A DNA stretch of 64,000 bases from Diadema setosum (taxonomy: Eukaryota > Echinodermata > Echinoidea > Diadematoida > Diadematidae). The stretch is from contig CM067064.1 of assembly GCA_033980235.1 (NCBI GenBank), positions 34,441,497-34,505,496 of the forward strand. The letters are read 5' to 3'. The notes under the pieces were generated by a model, which saw nothing but the letters and a program-made list of their open reading frames with translations, searched no databases and was not told the origin of the DNA. The position numbers and the translations under genes were made by a program. Shown here in pieces: positions 12,160 through 22,242 of this stretch; the stretch's first letter is position 1, and each line of letters opens with the position of its first letter.

Positions 12160-12530
12160 AAAGGTTACCTCATTTCTAAGGAGTTTTCGAGATATTTCCC
12201 ACGAATTGAGCCCTTAAAATATACCACTTTTCCCAAAATTCGCGTATGTGGTACAAATGAACCGGGGGGGGGGGGGGGGGGGGCTATATCGACCGCTCTT
12301 GTCCAAGTTGAAATTTTAAACTCTAGGTTGAGAGTTTTAAACACTATACTTTGCACATTTACCAATGTCACTCTGGGAGCACCTTTAAACATGTTAAAGG
12401 TGTAACTTTGCAACTTTCTGGTCTGAAAGGTGCAAAACTGCACCCGTAAAGGTGCTCTCATAACACCTTGACATCGGTCTGCACCTTTAAAGGTGCAAAG
12501 TGGATCCCGTTTTTCTTAGTGTAAAATACA
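12160..12530. repeat. Imperfect palindrome with AAAGGTGC words and a G-run
   Basis: The words gcacctttaaa, aaaggtgc and tttaaaggtgcaaag occur in both orientations between 12345 and 12500, so the segment can fold. The right end gtttttcttagtg resembles a MITE terminus, but I cannot find its partner. A run of about 18 G lies at 12265-12282 and probably marks length variation. No target duplication was found. Confidence 0.4.
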
Positions 12531-14450
12531 TGGTACACATGTTACTTAGAAAGGGATAATGGAGTGCAAGGGAAAGAGAGAGAGAAACAGAACCGCAGTA
12601 CAGGAGGCTCCCTATTTCTCAATACGTGGACACCTGCACTATTTCCTAGTCAGCGCTCGATTGCTTCAATACTTTAATACGATACTTCAATTCTGTACCT
12701 CTATGTTTTACGACCTGAACAAAAAGTAAACGGCTTTAGGCGATCATCTATCATCGAAGGAAAAATATAAACGAAAAACGAAAGAGAAAGAAAAATACGC
12801 AAGCATACAGATAGATACATATAGTTTGACACATACTTTAATCCCCATGTTCACAGAGATTTAAACGGGCACATCCATATACATACTGATACCTGTATAC
12901 CAGCACAACTGATTGCTTTTATCAGCTGTTGTTCCATTTAATCTTTTAAAGTCATGTTTCTGATCACAGCTGATGGAGCAACTCCGGGAACTCATTAAAG
13001 CCGTGGTCACAACTCGCCGTACTTGCAAGTGCGTGCTGTCTACTTGCAAAAACGTGGGCAAAATTTGGGGATCCGTACGTAGTAAGTACCGCCTCAGTAC
13101 GGATTTTGGAGCAGACACGCCGTAGCACTTTTAGGACACGAGGAACTTTCGCTGCGTTCGGGCTACGGATTCACCCTAAGTGCGGGCAACGTACGTGCCC
13201 TCTACAGCGAACGTGCGTACAACGCACTGACTCCGTGCGTCTTTTAAAATTTTCCCACCGTCACTTGCTCGACGGACGGCGCACGTAGCACGTACGTGTT
13301 GAGCACGTAATAAGTGCGCAGCCCGTGCTTATTCGACACTTCCCTGAGTTCAACTGCTCAATAGAGCACGCAGACCGAACCGAACTTGCCAAAATAAGCA
13401 CCTGCTCCGCACTTAAAACGCAAGTTGTGCGCAGTGATTTCTGCAATGTACACAAGCCGATCCGACGGAAGAGTATTATTATTAAATTCGTCTCCAAGAT
13501 GTCCTGATGTTGGAAATTATAGATTCATACTGTTCTACTTCACCTACCGGGCAGAAATGCCCTGTAAGGCTTATGGGATCGAAAAAAATCGCATACACAG
13601 AAAAATGATTGCTATATCACTAGAAAGGGCTTTCAAAACTCTTTCGAAGTTATTATACACACTTGCATCATATTTTACGGCACATAAGACACAGTCAAAA
13701 ACTGCTTGAAGAAGCAAAGCATATAGAAATCTTGAGCTCTGAGTGATCAGTACATGAAGTGACCAGGTTTTTGGAGTTTTGAAAAAAAATACATTTAAGA
13801 GCTGCACAAGCATGGTTAAAAGGCATTGACCATCATTGTGTATGCAGAACAGTGATAAAGTCAGTACCATTCTCTGAAATTGAGAATGTGTATATTTTGA
13901 AATTAAGCAAGGAAGAAATTTCTATGACGGTATTACCTTATATAGGGCCTTAATTGCAAATGTGACACCTTCAGACTCAGATAAAACTGCAAAACCATAG
14001 GCCTACATTCATTGTTCTCGTAATATGCTGATAAATCTATGCTGATAAATCTAGCTCAAAAATGCCCCCATGGCTGAAATGCAACCACCTCTGAAACTGG
14101 GTATAAAGATAGTAGACTTCATAACAGCAAATCATATGCATCTCACCTCCAGTGCCAATGTGTTAGGATGTTTCAACCAAAATAATGTTATACAATGTCA
14201 TTGTATACCTGATATTGATAGTAGCCTATTAACCTACATCAGGTATACAATGCCATTTTACACGTGATGTAACCCATGTCCTATACCTGATATAGCCTAT
14301 TAACCCTTTCTCTGTCAGTGAGTCAAATATGCACACATTTCACATATTTCATTTAGTTCATTTATTTCAATCTCATTTTCTTTCAACAAAATATAAAAAC
14401 CTATAGACATGAAATGAATATGACATGCAGAAGGTTAAACTACCATTTAA

Positions 14451-15017
14451 AGGACAAGTTCACCTTCATTAACATAAGGTTTAAGAGAATGCAGCAATAT
14501 TAGTAGAACACATCAGTGAAAGTTTGAGGAAAATTGGACAATCGATGCAAAAGTTATGATTTTTTAAAACTTTTGTGTTTGAACCGCTGGATGAGGAGAC
14601 TACTAAGGCTCGTTATGTCATTATTATGAGTACAACAGTATAAAGAAAATGTAGAGAAAATTTAACATATTTTCACTTTTTTCGCATAACAAAAGAGCAC
14701 TTGACTTGCCTCTTTCTAAAGGCAATGGGAATAATATTACCCATAACATATGTCAGTAATGAGTCAAGGGAATGTGTACTTTTTTCAAAAGATGAAATTT
14801 TGTGAAATTCTCTTTATATTTTCCTTATATTGTTGTACGCATGTGACATCAAACACTGCAGTAGTCTTCTCATCCAGCGGTGACTGCACAAAAACTTCAA
14901 AAATTCATAACTTTTGAACGGATTGTCCGATTTTCCTCAAACTTTCAATGATGATTGTGTTCTACTAATATTGCTACATTCTCTCAATCCTTATGTTGAT
15001 GAAGGTGAACTTGTCCT
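14451..15017. mobile_element. TTAA-flanked foldback MITE, AGGACAAGTTCACC ends
   Basis: A 567-bp element bounded on both sides by TTAA (14447-14450 and 15018-15021). The ends AGGACAAGTTCACCTTCATT and its near-perfect reverse complement form long inverted arms; for example gtttgaggaaaattggacaatcgatg at 14522 mirrors gtccgattttcctcaaac near 14925. It is non-coding. TTAA flanks suggest piggyBac-type mobilisation, but the TIR does not begin with CCC, so TA plus AAAGG ends is an alternative. Confidence 0.75.
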
Positions 15018-15324
15018 TTAACGTATGGAGAAGACGTATGATTATACATCTGAAGAACCTCGGAAGGTGGTCCTATAATATCATAGGCCTACACCTAGCA
15101 TCTGACGGGGGAAAAAATCATCGCACTAGCACGCACTTACAACATGCGACAGAGTAGGGATACCGTGCGTGAGCAGCACGTGTAATTACAGCCTCCGCAA
15201 GAGAACGTGGCAATCGCACGCAGATTGTAAGTTGTAAGCACGTACAACTCACTTACCACGTGCACAACGTACGATGCACGTAACCCCTCATGGCCAGGCG
15301 TGGCGTGCGGGCCACGTATAACAC

Positions 15325-16105
15325 TAGGGAGTTTTCGATTGGGTGAACGAGAAGGACGTGCCGCCGAGCGCAACCGTACGTCAAGGCGTCACGTCTGTAC
15401 GTTGACCCGCTGCTAAAACACATTTCGATTGCGGGCGCCGGCGTCACGTCTCGTGGGGTGTGCAGGAGGCGACCTGTGCCTTGCGTGCATGTACTAGTAT
15501 GCGGAATTTGTGACTCGTTTCTATACTTGTAATATCTATTTTGTCTTTGACTAGATGCGTATCCTGGGAGGAATTATGTGGATTTTAAAACATGATGCAT
15601 GGTAAGACTTCTAGGCAAATGCACTGCTGCACTAGCTAGGCCAAAAGCACCAAGATCTGTTTGCGTAAAGCGTTACATGTAAATGCATGTGTGGGACTGC
15701 GGTAGGCAGTTGCAAAGTGCGAAACAGTGAAAACGGGCAAATAAAGTAGGTACCAGAGGCTGTAGTTTGTATATCAGCGCTGCTGCTGTGACGTATCAAG
15801 ATCATAAGCTTTCATGTAATTAGAATATAAATATTCTCTCGAAAGAAAAAGGAAAACAGGTGAACTGAGCACGGATTTCCCGAGAGTCATCGTGCTCTGT
15901 CGCACGATACCCGAGAGGAGTGTGACGTCATAGCAAGGTGGGTTGAGCGCGGCGCAACCGATTTGGGTGGACGGTGATAACCGGGGTTAACGCGTTCGAA
16001 ATTTGTGCGATGAGCCGAGGGTCGACACTCGCGCATGCGCAGTACGTAAAAACTACGTCATAACAGGGTGACGCCTGGCTCAACGTGCAAATCGAAAAGT
16101 CCCTA
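15325..16105. mobile_element. Nested TIR element, TAGGGA(G/C)TTTTCGATT ends
   Basis: The inverted ends TAGGGAGTTTTCGATT and AATCGAAAAGTCCCTA bound a 781-bp GC-rich insert within the right arm of the larger foldback. Subterminal segments share gcgcaacc, gacgtca and cgtcacg motifs in both orientations. The flanks ataacac/cttacac are only partly alike, so no firm target duplication. A TAGGG start is compatible with hAT, but this is weak. It includes a TGACGTCA palindrome at 15923-15930. Confidence 0.6.
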
Positions 16106-16342
16106 CTTACACCCTGCGCAACCGTGCGAGTGTCGTGCGTTGACGTTCTTCCTCCCTGCGCTAGTTACTACCTCCCCACGTTTTTAGAAAAAACGTGAAT
16201 GCCGTGGCCTCCGCGAAGAACGTACGGACGAAAAGCACGCACGGCGAGTTGTGACCAGGGCTTAATATCTCGAGTTTCGTAGCCTTATGCAAGGCAGCTC
16301 GGTGCGATCGATGCGAGCTCAGCTCCGCTAATAGCAGGTCGC

Positions 16343-16608
16343 TATATAAACACTCGCTATGACCGTACACGTCCACAAATTACTGCGAGCTGCCTTTGCA
16401 AAAAAAAGCTACATTTTTCGGGACTTATCTATTCCCGGTATCTGATATTAGCTCGAACCGACAGTTCGTCAAAATATTTTGGGGAAAGCACCGATGATCG
16501 CGGGATCAAACAATTTAAAGTGCCGTTTTCTTTTTACTTTGACTTTACTAGAAATAGAGGAACGTGTGCACATTGCTTTGCATTAATTTTGCCACGAAAA
16601 CTACAATG
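16343..16608 (+). promoter_or_regulatory. Candidate TATA box and first exon ending at ATG/GTAAGT
   Basis: TATATAAA lies at 16343-16350 in a GC-richer segment. Downstream, an ATG at 16606-16608 is followed immediately by a consensus donor GTAAGT. Together they would fit a promoter and a 5' UTR exon that ends with the start codon. The position, 1.4 kb upstream of the first recognised exon of the receptor-like gene, is suggestive. The link is unproven, since no exon of compatible phase carrying a signal peptide was found between 16608 and 18026. Confidence 0.2.
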
Positions 16609-16952
16609 GTAAGTTATTGCTTTCATTTAATCGTCCTTGAGATCGATATTATCAAAGTTGACATTTTGTTTTATGAGGGTGAGGGAAAAAATATTTTTCA
16701 TCCTGCTTGAATAGGTAAAAAGTGGCAACATCGATCTCAAGATCTCCATATTGCATCTTAGAAAACTGCACCAAAGTTAGAATAAAACATTAAAAACATA
16801 TCTTGCACAATTCGTTACCATGGTTACCTTTTAAAGTAAATCGAAGAGGGTTCTCCTGAATGTGTACGAAGAAAACATGCATTGTCATTTTAGAAATGTC
16901 CGTGGACAATGACGCCCTGAAAACGAAAACACGGTATGCAGAAAAACACAAC

Positions 16953-16985
<33 letters not shown>

Positions 16986-17354
16986 GGGGGGGGGGGTTGT
17001 TTTACTGTTGATGTTATTTCTCTATTTTATTTATATGTTGCAACACATTTTGATTGTCTTCAGTCACTATTCTTTGCAGATATTGTCTACTTTCTTTGAT
17101 TTCTTTCATCCAGCGGACCATCCTAATATTTGTTATGCTGTTTGTCAACGCCATAATGGGTAATTATGGTTATCATGCGTAAATGCATCTTTACAATGAA
17201 CTAAAAAAGAATTATTTAAGAAATGTGACTATTACTAATATTCTCATTTCATAACTGGATTTCCAATAATATTCGATTTTTTCGTCATCGGCTTTTCCCC
17301 CGGTCACTGCATGGTACTTTAATACCCTTCCTGTCTAAGAGGCTCATTTTCATT

Positions 17355-17388
<34 letters not shown>

Positions 17389-17921
17389 ACTTTTCACACT
17401 CTTCACATTAACTTTAGAACTTTTGAAAGAATAAGGCTATACATGTACTTTGAAAGTTGGCATCAGTCATGAATAGAATGCCTTCGGAGAGTGTGCACAA
17501 TTTCAGCTTAATATAATAATCCCTTCATTGTTGTTTCTATGGAGTTTTACTTCCTGTCTATTGTCCCATGCAGCCCACAGAGCACAACCTAATGGTATAT
17601 AGTTTAAGGGCTTGAAAGACCCTATATTTCAGAGGCTCTTTACTCATTAAACACTTTTCTGCAGTGTGTAAATTCTAGCCCATTATTTTGCATGGGTTAT
17701 GAAAGTCCGTTTGCTTTTGTAGTGATACATCATTTTAAAACTCAGAGTGTGCTCTTTTAGCTTCTGCTCTCGACCAAAGATCCATTTCTACAGACTCTTG
17801 GTGGTTTTTTGATGGAGAGTCACATAGGAGAATTATGCCACACTTGCGTGCAATAAGAAACAAACATACTAAGAGCCTTGTTGGGAATGTGTGCGTTAAA
17901 TGTATGTATATAATTATATAA

Positions 17922-17972
<51 letters not shown>

Positions 17973-18026
17973 CATATATATATTTAATACAATGTCAGTG
18001 GAACAAGCTTGCTGCTGTATTTTCAG
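16609..18026. other. Non-coding stretch with simple repeats
   Basis: This contains a TG/T/G homopolymer block near 16955-16997, a poly-A tract at 17361-17386, and an (AT)n tract at about 17901-17985. Short frames across these are driven by the repeats. I see no supported gene. Confidence 0.5.
17901..17985. repeat. (TA)n microsatellite
   Basis: Alternating T and A with a few interruptions, directly upstream of the first recognised exon. The Ile/Tyr repeats in frames across it are artefacts. Confidence 0.9.
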
Positions 18027-18237
18027 TGGATGGTGAGTACTGGAACAAGTACGATGTGAAGTACAACTTCCCAAAGTTCACACACTGCAAGACCATATTA
18101 TTCGACGGCGCCGAAATCCAACTCATCCCAAAGCTAATTGAGCTACCAGATACTGTCTCCTCCAAGAGCTGCTATGGAAATCCCGAGATGCGCACCGAGC
18201 CTGAATACTGGACATGTCGCATTCCAGGTAAAGTTTT
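18027..18237 (+). CDS. Receptor-like gene, exon A: cysteine-containing module of unknown type
   Basis: The true exon is 18027-18227; the last ten bases of this interval are intron. The acceptor is tattttcag and the donor G|GTAAAG, both in phase 1, so the 201-base exon is symmetrical. It encodes about 66 residues starting VDGEYWNKYDVKYNFPKF. Three cysteines are visible (THCKTIL, KSCYGNPE, YWTCRIP). Codon usage and composition differ sharply from the AT-rich surroundings. I do not recognise the fold. The 1-1 phase matches the next exons, which supports an extracellular modular protein. Upstream exons and a signal peptide were not identified. Confidence 0.65.
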
Positions 18238-19512
18238 GTCAGTGCTTTCCCGTAGTCACCAGAACTTTCAAGTTATCTCCTATGAGTTTTTTTTTTTTAA
18301 TTGAAAATTTTGCGTATAACATAGTCTCCTCTTAATCCCATGAAAATTGTTACCCATTCTCCGCTGTAATTTCTGTACGTCCATCTGACCTTGAGGTGTT
18401 GTAGTTGTTCTACATTTTCCTCAAATTAAATAAATTTTATTTACTGAGTACATGAAACAACAAAAACAGCAACAACAACAGACAAATAGTAACCTCAATA
18501 TACCACAGACTAGACGCGTTTGTGCTCTTTGATGATTGTGAATAAAAGTTCACATTCTGCTTTCGTACTTTCAATTCTTATGTGATGATGCCCTATTGGT
18601 ATTGCAATCACGTGTCCTTTTAGGGCTGAACGGTAGAACACAAAAAACAAAACAAAAACAAATTAAACTTATCATAAATTACGTCAACGTTTTTGCAAAA
18701 GCACATTTTGTATATTTCCTCAAACTGCGCGTTGTTGTTTTTTTTTTTCTTTGTCGGGGTGCAATATTCATCATAACAATGATTTAGAATATCATGCTGT
18801 GATAATTCGAATTTCGAAAGGTATTCATGCCTTACTGTTTGTCATATTCAAAATGCTCAGAGCGGAGACAATTTTAGATAAATCCTCAAAACTCTCTTTA
18901 TCAAATCAATTGTGATTATATATCCTAAAGAATAAAATCATACACAAAATTAACAGTGTTGAGATGACATAATCGAAACATGAATCATATTCTGTATTCT
19001 AATTCAACTTTTTGGTTTGTAATTGAATATTGAATTGAATTATCATGATCATTATTGCTTCATCTACTATTTTTTAACACTAACAGTCACTTGATATAAC
19101 AACAATCTGATGTTAATGATTTTTGATATGTGCCTTCCCTATATACAACTCTCGCTTTTCATAATCCATTACGTGAAGGTTTTTCATTCATCGGAAAATT
19201 TTGATTGATCTTATGTGCTTGACGATTCAAAATTACTGCACTTACTAATTCATCATTGCGAAGCAAAATCCTATTCTCTTTTACTAAAGTGTGGCCTATG
19301 TAGAATTCAAAAGACTAGATGAAATTATTCGCATTTTGGTTTTATAAATGAAAAGTGTGCATGCACAGCTATTTGTAGAAAAGAGACATGATTGGAATCT
19401 ATATGATATTTTTGAAATAGTATTTTGCTATGATTTGGGTAGTCATATTTGAAGATGAAATTAGAATTGATTTGCATGTGTAGTTTTTGTCATTAATCTT
19501 ATATACTCGTCT

Positions 19513-20164
19513 GTGACCCTGCATCACAAAACTGTCAAACAAAAAGTCGTCAGATATCAATTTTGGTTAGGAGTATTTTCTGAGCAGACTTTAAGCTTTC
19601 AAATGATGTGTAACTCAATTAAGATACTGGAAAGAGAGCACACACTCTGAAAAAGTATGTACTGCAAAAAGTGTCTCCGAAGTAAAGATCCTATTCAAGC
19701 GCTTAATCTTATACCAATTATGTTCTATGCAATGAATGGGAGAGAGAAAAAAACAGGATACCAAACTCTAAAAAAGTAACAACAATGAAGGAATTATAAG
19801 ATAGAGCTGAAATTGAAATGCTCTATTAACACATCCTGTCCATGATTGATACCAACTTTCAAAGTAGAATTCAAAAGTTATTAGAGCTTAAAGTGAAAAA
19901 GGATTTATCAGAAATTAAAATAAAAGGAGCCTCTGAGACAAACCTTATGCATAATTCCCCCACAAGAGTGTCATAGAAAACTGCTAAAAAACAATTGCCC
20001 ATTCGTTTTATGATCCTAAATTATAGAAAAATGTAGAAAAAGAATCGCTCTTTCAGAAAATGTGAAATGTCAAGATTGACCAGGTTGACCAATATAACCT
20101 ATTTTGAGTCCTCACATAAAATCGGGTCGTGCGACTTTTTGTTGGTTTTGTGATGCACGGTCAC
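19513..20164. mobile_element. TIR element, GTGACCCTGCATCACAAAAC family, copy 1
   Basis: The left end GTGACCCTGCATCACAAAAC with aaaaagtcgtcag just inside mirrors the right end, read in reverse complement as GTGACCGTGCATCACAAAAC then aacaaaaagtcg. The element is 652 bp and non-coding. The flanks show no clear target duplication. It shares most of its interior with copy 2. Confidence 0.75.
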
Positions 20165-20354
20165 ATAAAATACACGCATGTAATATAAATATCTTTCTTT
20201 GATTTTGCATTTTAACTTTATGGGAAATATGTGCTTTGTAACGAGGAGTTCATTTGAGAAGATTTTACCAGCAAGTTTGATGTTGAATCTGTCATGCAAG
20301 ACATTACAATTCGGTATCATTTTTGTGTACTTATGCGTATTCAAATAACTATTT

Positions 20355-20797
20355 GTGACCCTGCATCACAAAACCAGCAGAAAGTCGTCAGACATGGATT
20401 TTTAGTTAATGACAGATTATGAAAGAGCAGACTCTAAGCTTTAAAATGATGTATAACTCAATTCAAATGGACTCTCCTAACCTATCTAAATATTGGAAAG
20501 AACACACTCCGGAAAAGTGTGACCTGAGAAAAGAGGCTCTGAGTGCTGAAGTACAGGGTCTTTTCAAGCTATCAATCTCTTCATACCAAGCCGTCTACAG
20601 GATGTAGACCACCGTAGCAAAACAATGAAGGGATTACAAGATTAAGCTGAAAATAAGCATGCTTTATTAACACATTCTGTCCATGATTAATGCCAACTTT
20701 CAAACAGTAGCATCATCCTTTCTAAACTTATTAGAGTTGAAAGTGAAGAGTTTGTACAGGTTTTTTATGAAATGAAAAGGGGACTCTAAGGCACACC

Positions 20798-20830
<33 letters not shown>

Positions 20831-21473
20831 ATACAATTTCTATAGCGCCGTTCTCCACTTTGATTAAATGCTCAAGGCGCTTTACAATTGTACATCAGAG
20901 CAAACAGACTGAAGATACAAGTACATCATCGTAATAGAAGAAGATGAAGAAGCAGAAGAAAAAAAAAAGACATGAAAGTCTGTCTTCAAAAGGCACTGGT
21001 CTTCAAAATGCACTGCTAAACAAATAGGATTTTAAATTATTCCTGAAAGATGTTATAGAGCTTGAGTCTTTCAGCTCACGAGGAAGTGAATTCCACAGTG
21101 TTGGTCCAGCGTGAGCGAAAGCTCTTTCCCCTCAAGATTTCCTAGAAAACGGAATATGTAAGAGACCTGAAGTTGAGGATCGAAGAGTTCGTGAAGGTTG
21201 GTATTGACGAAACAAACAAACATTGTAATGAGGAGCTGTTCCCTCAATAACAATCACAATCACAATATTCAAAAAAAGTATTCGAGAAAAACTGCTAAAA
21301 CACAATTTCCTGTTCGTTTTGTGATCCCAAACTTTACCATAATGTAGAAGACTTGCTCTTGCCGAAAATATGAAAAACCCAAGATTTGCTAGGTTGATCC
21401 ATTTCACCTATTTTCAGTCCTCACACAAAATAAGCTTGTGCGACATTTTGTTTGTTTTGTGATGTACGGTCAC
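20355..21473. mobile_element. TIR element, same family, copy 2, with inserted LINE
   Basis: It has the same ends as copy 1, flanked by ATTT on both sides (20351-20354 and 21474-21477), a candidate 4-bp target duplication. The interior aligns with copy 1 except for an insertion from about 20800 to 21275, which is a LINE 3' fragment. The element therefore predates that LINE insertion. A lone left end of the family (gtgaccctgcattaca) appears at 25333. Confidence 0.75.
20800..21407 (-). mobile_element. LINE 3' fragment, minus strand, with (ATT)n tail
   Basis: On the minus strand, 21407 to about 21003 encodes the C-terminal end of a LINE reverse transcriptase ORF: SRTLRSSTSGLLHIPFSRKS, one stop, then GERAFAHAGPTLWNSLPREL and a final SFRNNLKSYLF. 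The 3' UTR holds the conserved gcgcctt...ggcgctatag segment typical of LINE tails, and the element ends in (ATT)n at 20801-20828. The coding signal appears to run slightly past the segment that interrupts the TIR element, so the 5' junction (21275-21407) is approximate. The copy is defective. Confidence 0.8.
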
Positions 21474-22140
21474 ATTTAAATTAAATTGCAAATGAGATAA
21501 ATAATAATGGCAGTTCCTGGCTGCTGATGTATCTCGAGTATTAGAAGTGGGTGTGGCTCTACCAACCAACACACATTTTCTGGGTTGATATCGTCGACGT
21601 TAGGCCCTGCGACCATTCTTTCGTGGTTATGGTGGCCCCTTCAACAGGTGGACGGTTTTCAACGCATTTTAACTTTAATACTCCGAACTGCAAATTTGAT
21701 TGCACAAAATATGCTATTCCACACATGGAGACTAATTTGAACATCATTTTGCATTTTATCATGTAAAAGATCAAGACTTACAAAGAAACACCGAAATTCA
21801 AAATTGAATGATCAATCACATAGATTTTACTGACCCAACTCCATGGTGCTAATTTTCCTTTTTTTTTTTCATCTCTCTAAATAACGCAAATATCGATCTG
21901 AATTGCAAACATAGAGAACAACAGCTATTGTTCATATTGATTCTTGTGAGTTTAAAGGTTTCTGATATTATCAGATTTTCTATCATTAAATTGCGTCATA
22001 AAGAAAAATCCAGATGACCCACACAACCGCGGTACTTTTCTTAAAATGCACGGTTTCATCCAGTAATATAGATTGTGTTAGTGGATATCTTTGTGGGTGT
22101 ATCATTCATGGTTGAAAAGGTAATCAACTTAATCCCACAG

Positions 22141-22242
22141 ATTGCATGAAAGGGCCATGCCAGAATGGCATATGCGAGGAAACCAAGACTAATTTCAAGT
22201 GCCACTGTCCTGAGGAGTTAACCGGGTACGTCTGTGAATTTG
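22141..22242 (+). CDS. Receptor-like gene, exon B: EGF-like domain
   Basis: The acceptor aatcccacag and donor G|GTAAGA bound a 102-base, phase 1-1 exon of 34 codons. The product reads DCMKGPCQNGICEE, then FKCHCPEELTGYVCEFG. The six-cysteine order C-x4-C-x4-C-x8-C-x1-C-x8-C is the classic EGF spacing, with the NG and the aromatic-x-C-x-C signature in place. A calcium-binding consensus is not evident. Such domains mediate protein contacts outside the cell. A single exon per EGF module in phase 1 is usual for exon-shuffled extracellular genes and matches exon A and exon C. Confidence 0.9.

Larger units (their letters stand above)
12995..16265. mobile_element. Large foldback/TIR element rich in ACGTGC words
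   Basis: The ends match as inverted repeats: left TTAAAGCCGTGGTCACAACTCGCCGT region (12995-13020), right its reverse complement ending at 16265. The arms (12995-13450 and 15110-16265) are CpG-rich and full of GCACGT/ACGTGC and GTACGT words, while the middle is AT-rich. Two other elements sit inside it, at 14451-15017 and 15325-16105, so this element is older than both. No transposase frame is visible. Confidence 0.65.
18238..22140. other. Intron A-B, mostly transposon sequence
   Basis: This contains two TIR elements of one family (19513-20164 and 20355-21473) and a LINE tail within the second. The stretches 18238-19512 and 21474-22140 are AT-rich and I see no exon in them. Confidence 0.6.

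Noticed and set aside
16936..17163. Hydrophobic ORF that could be mistaken for a signal peptide exon
   Set aside because: Hydrophobicity comes from TG, T and G homopolymers; no acceptable phase or donor links it to exon A.
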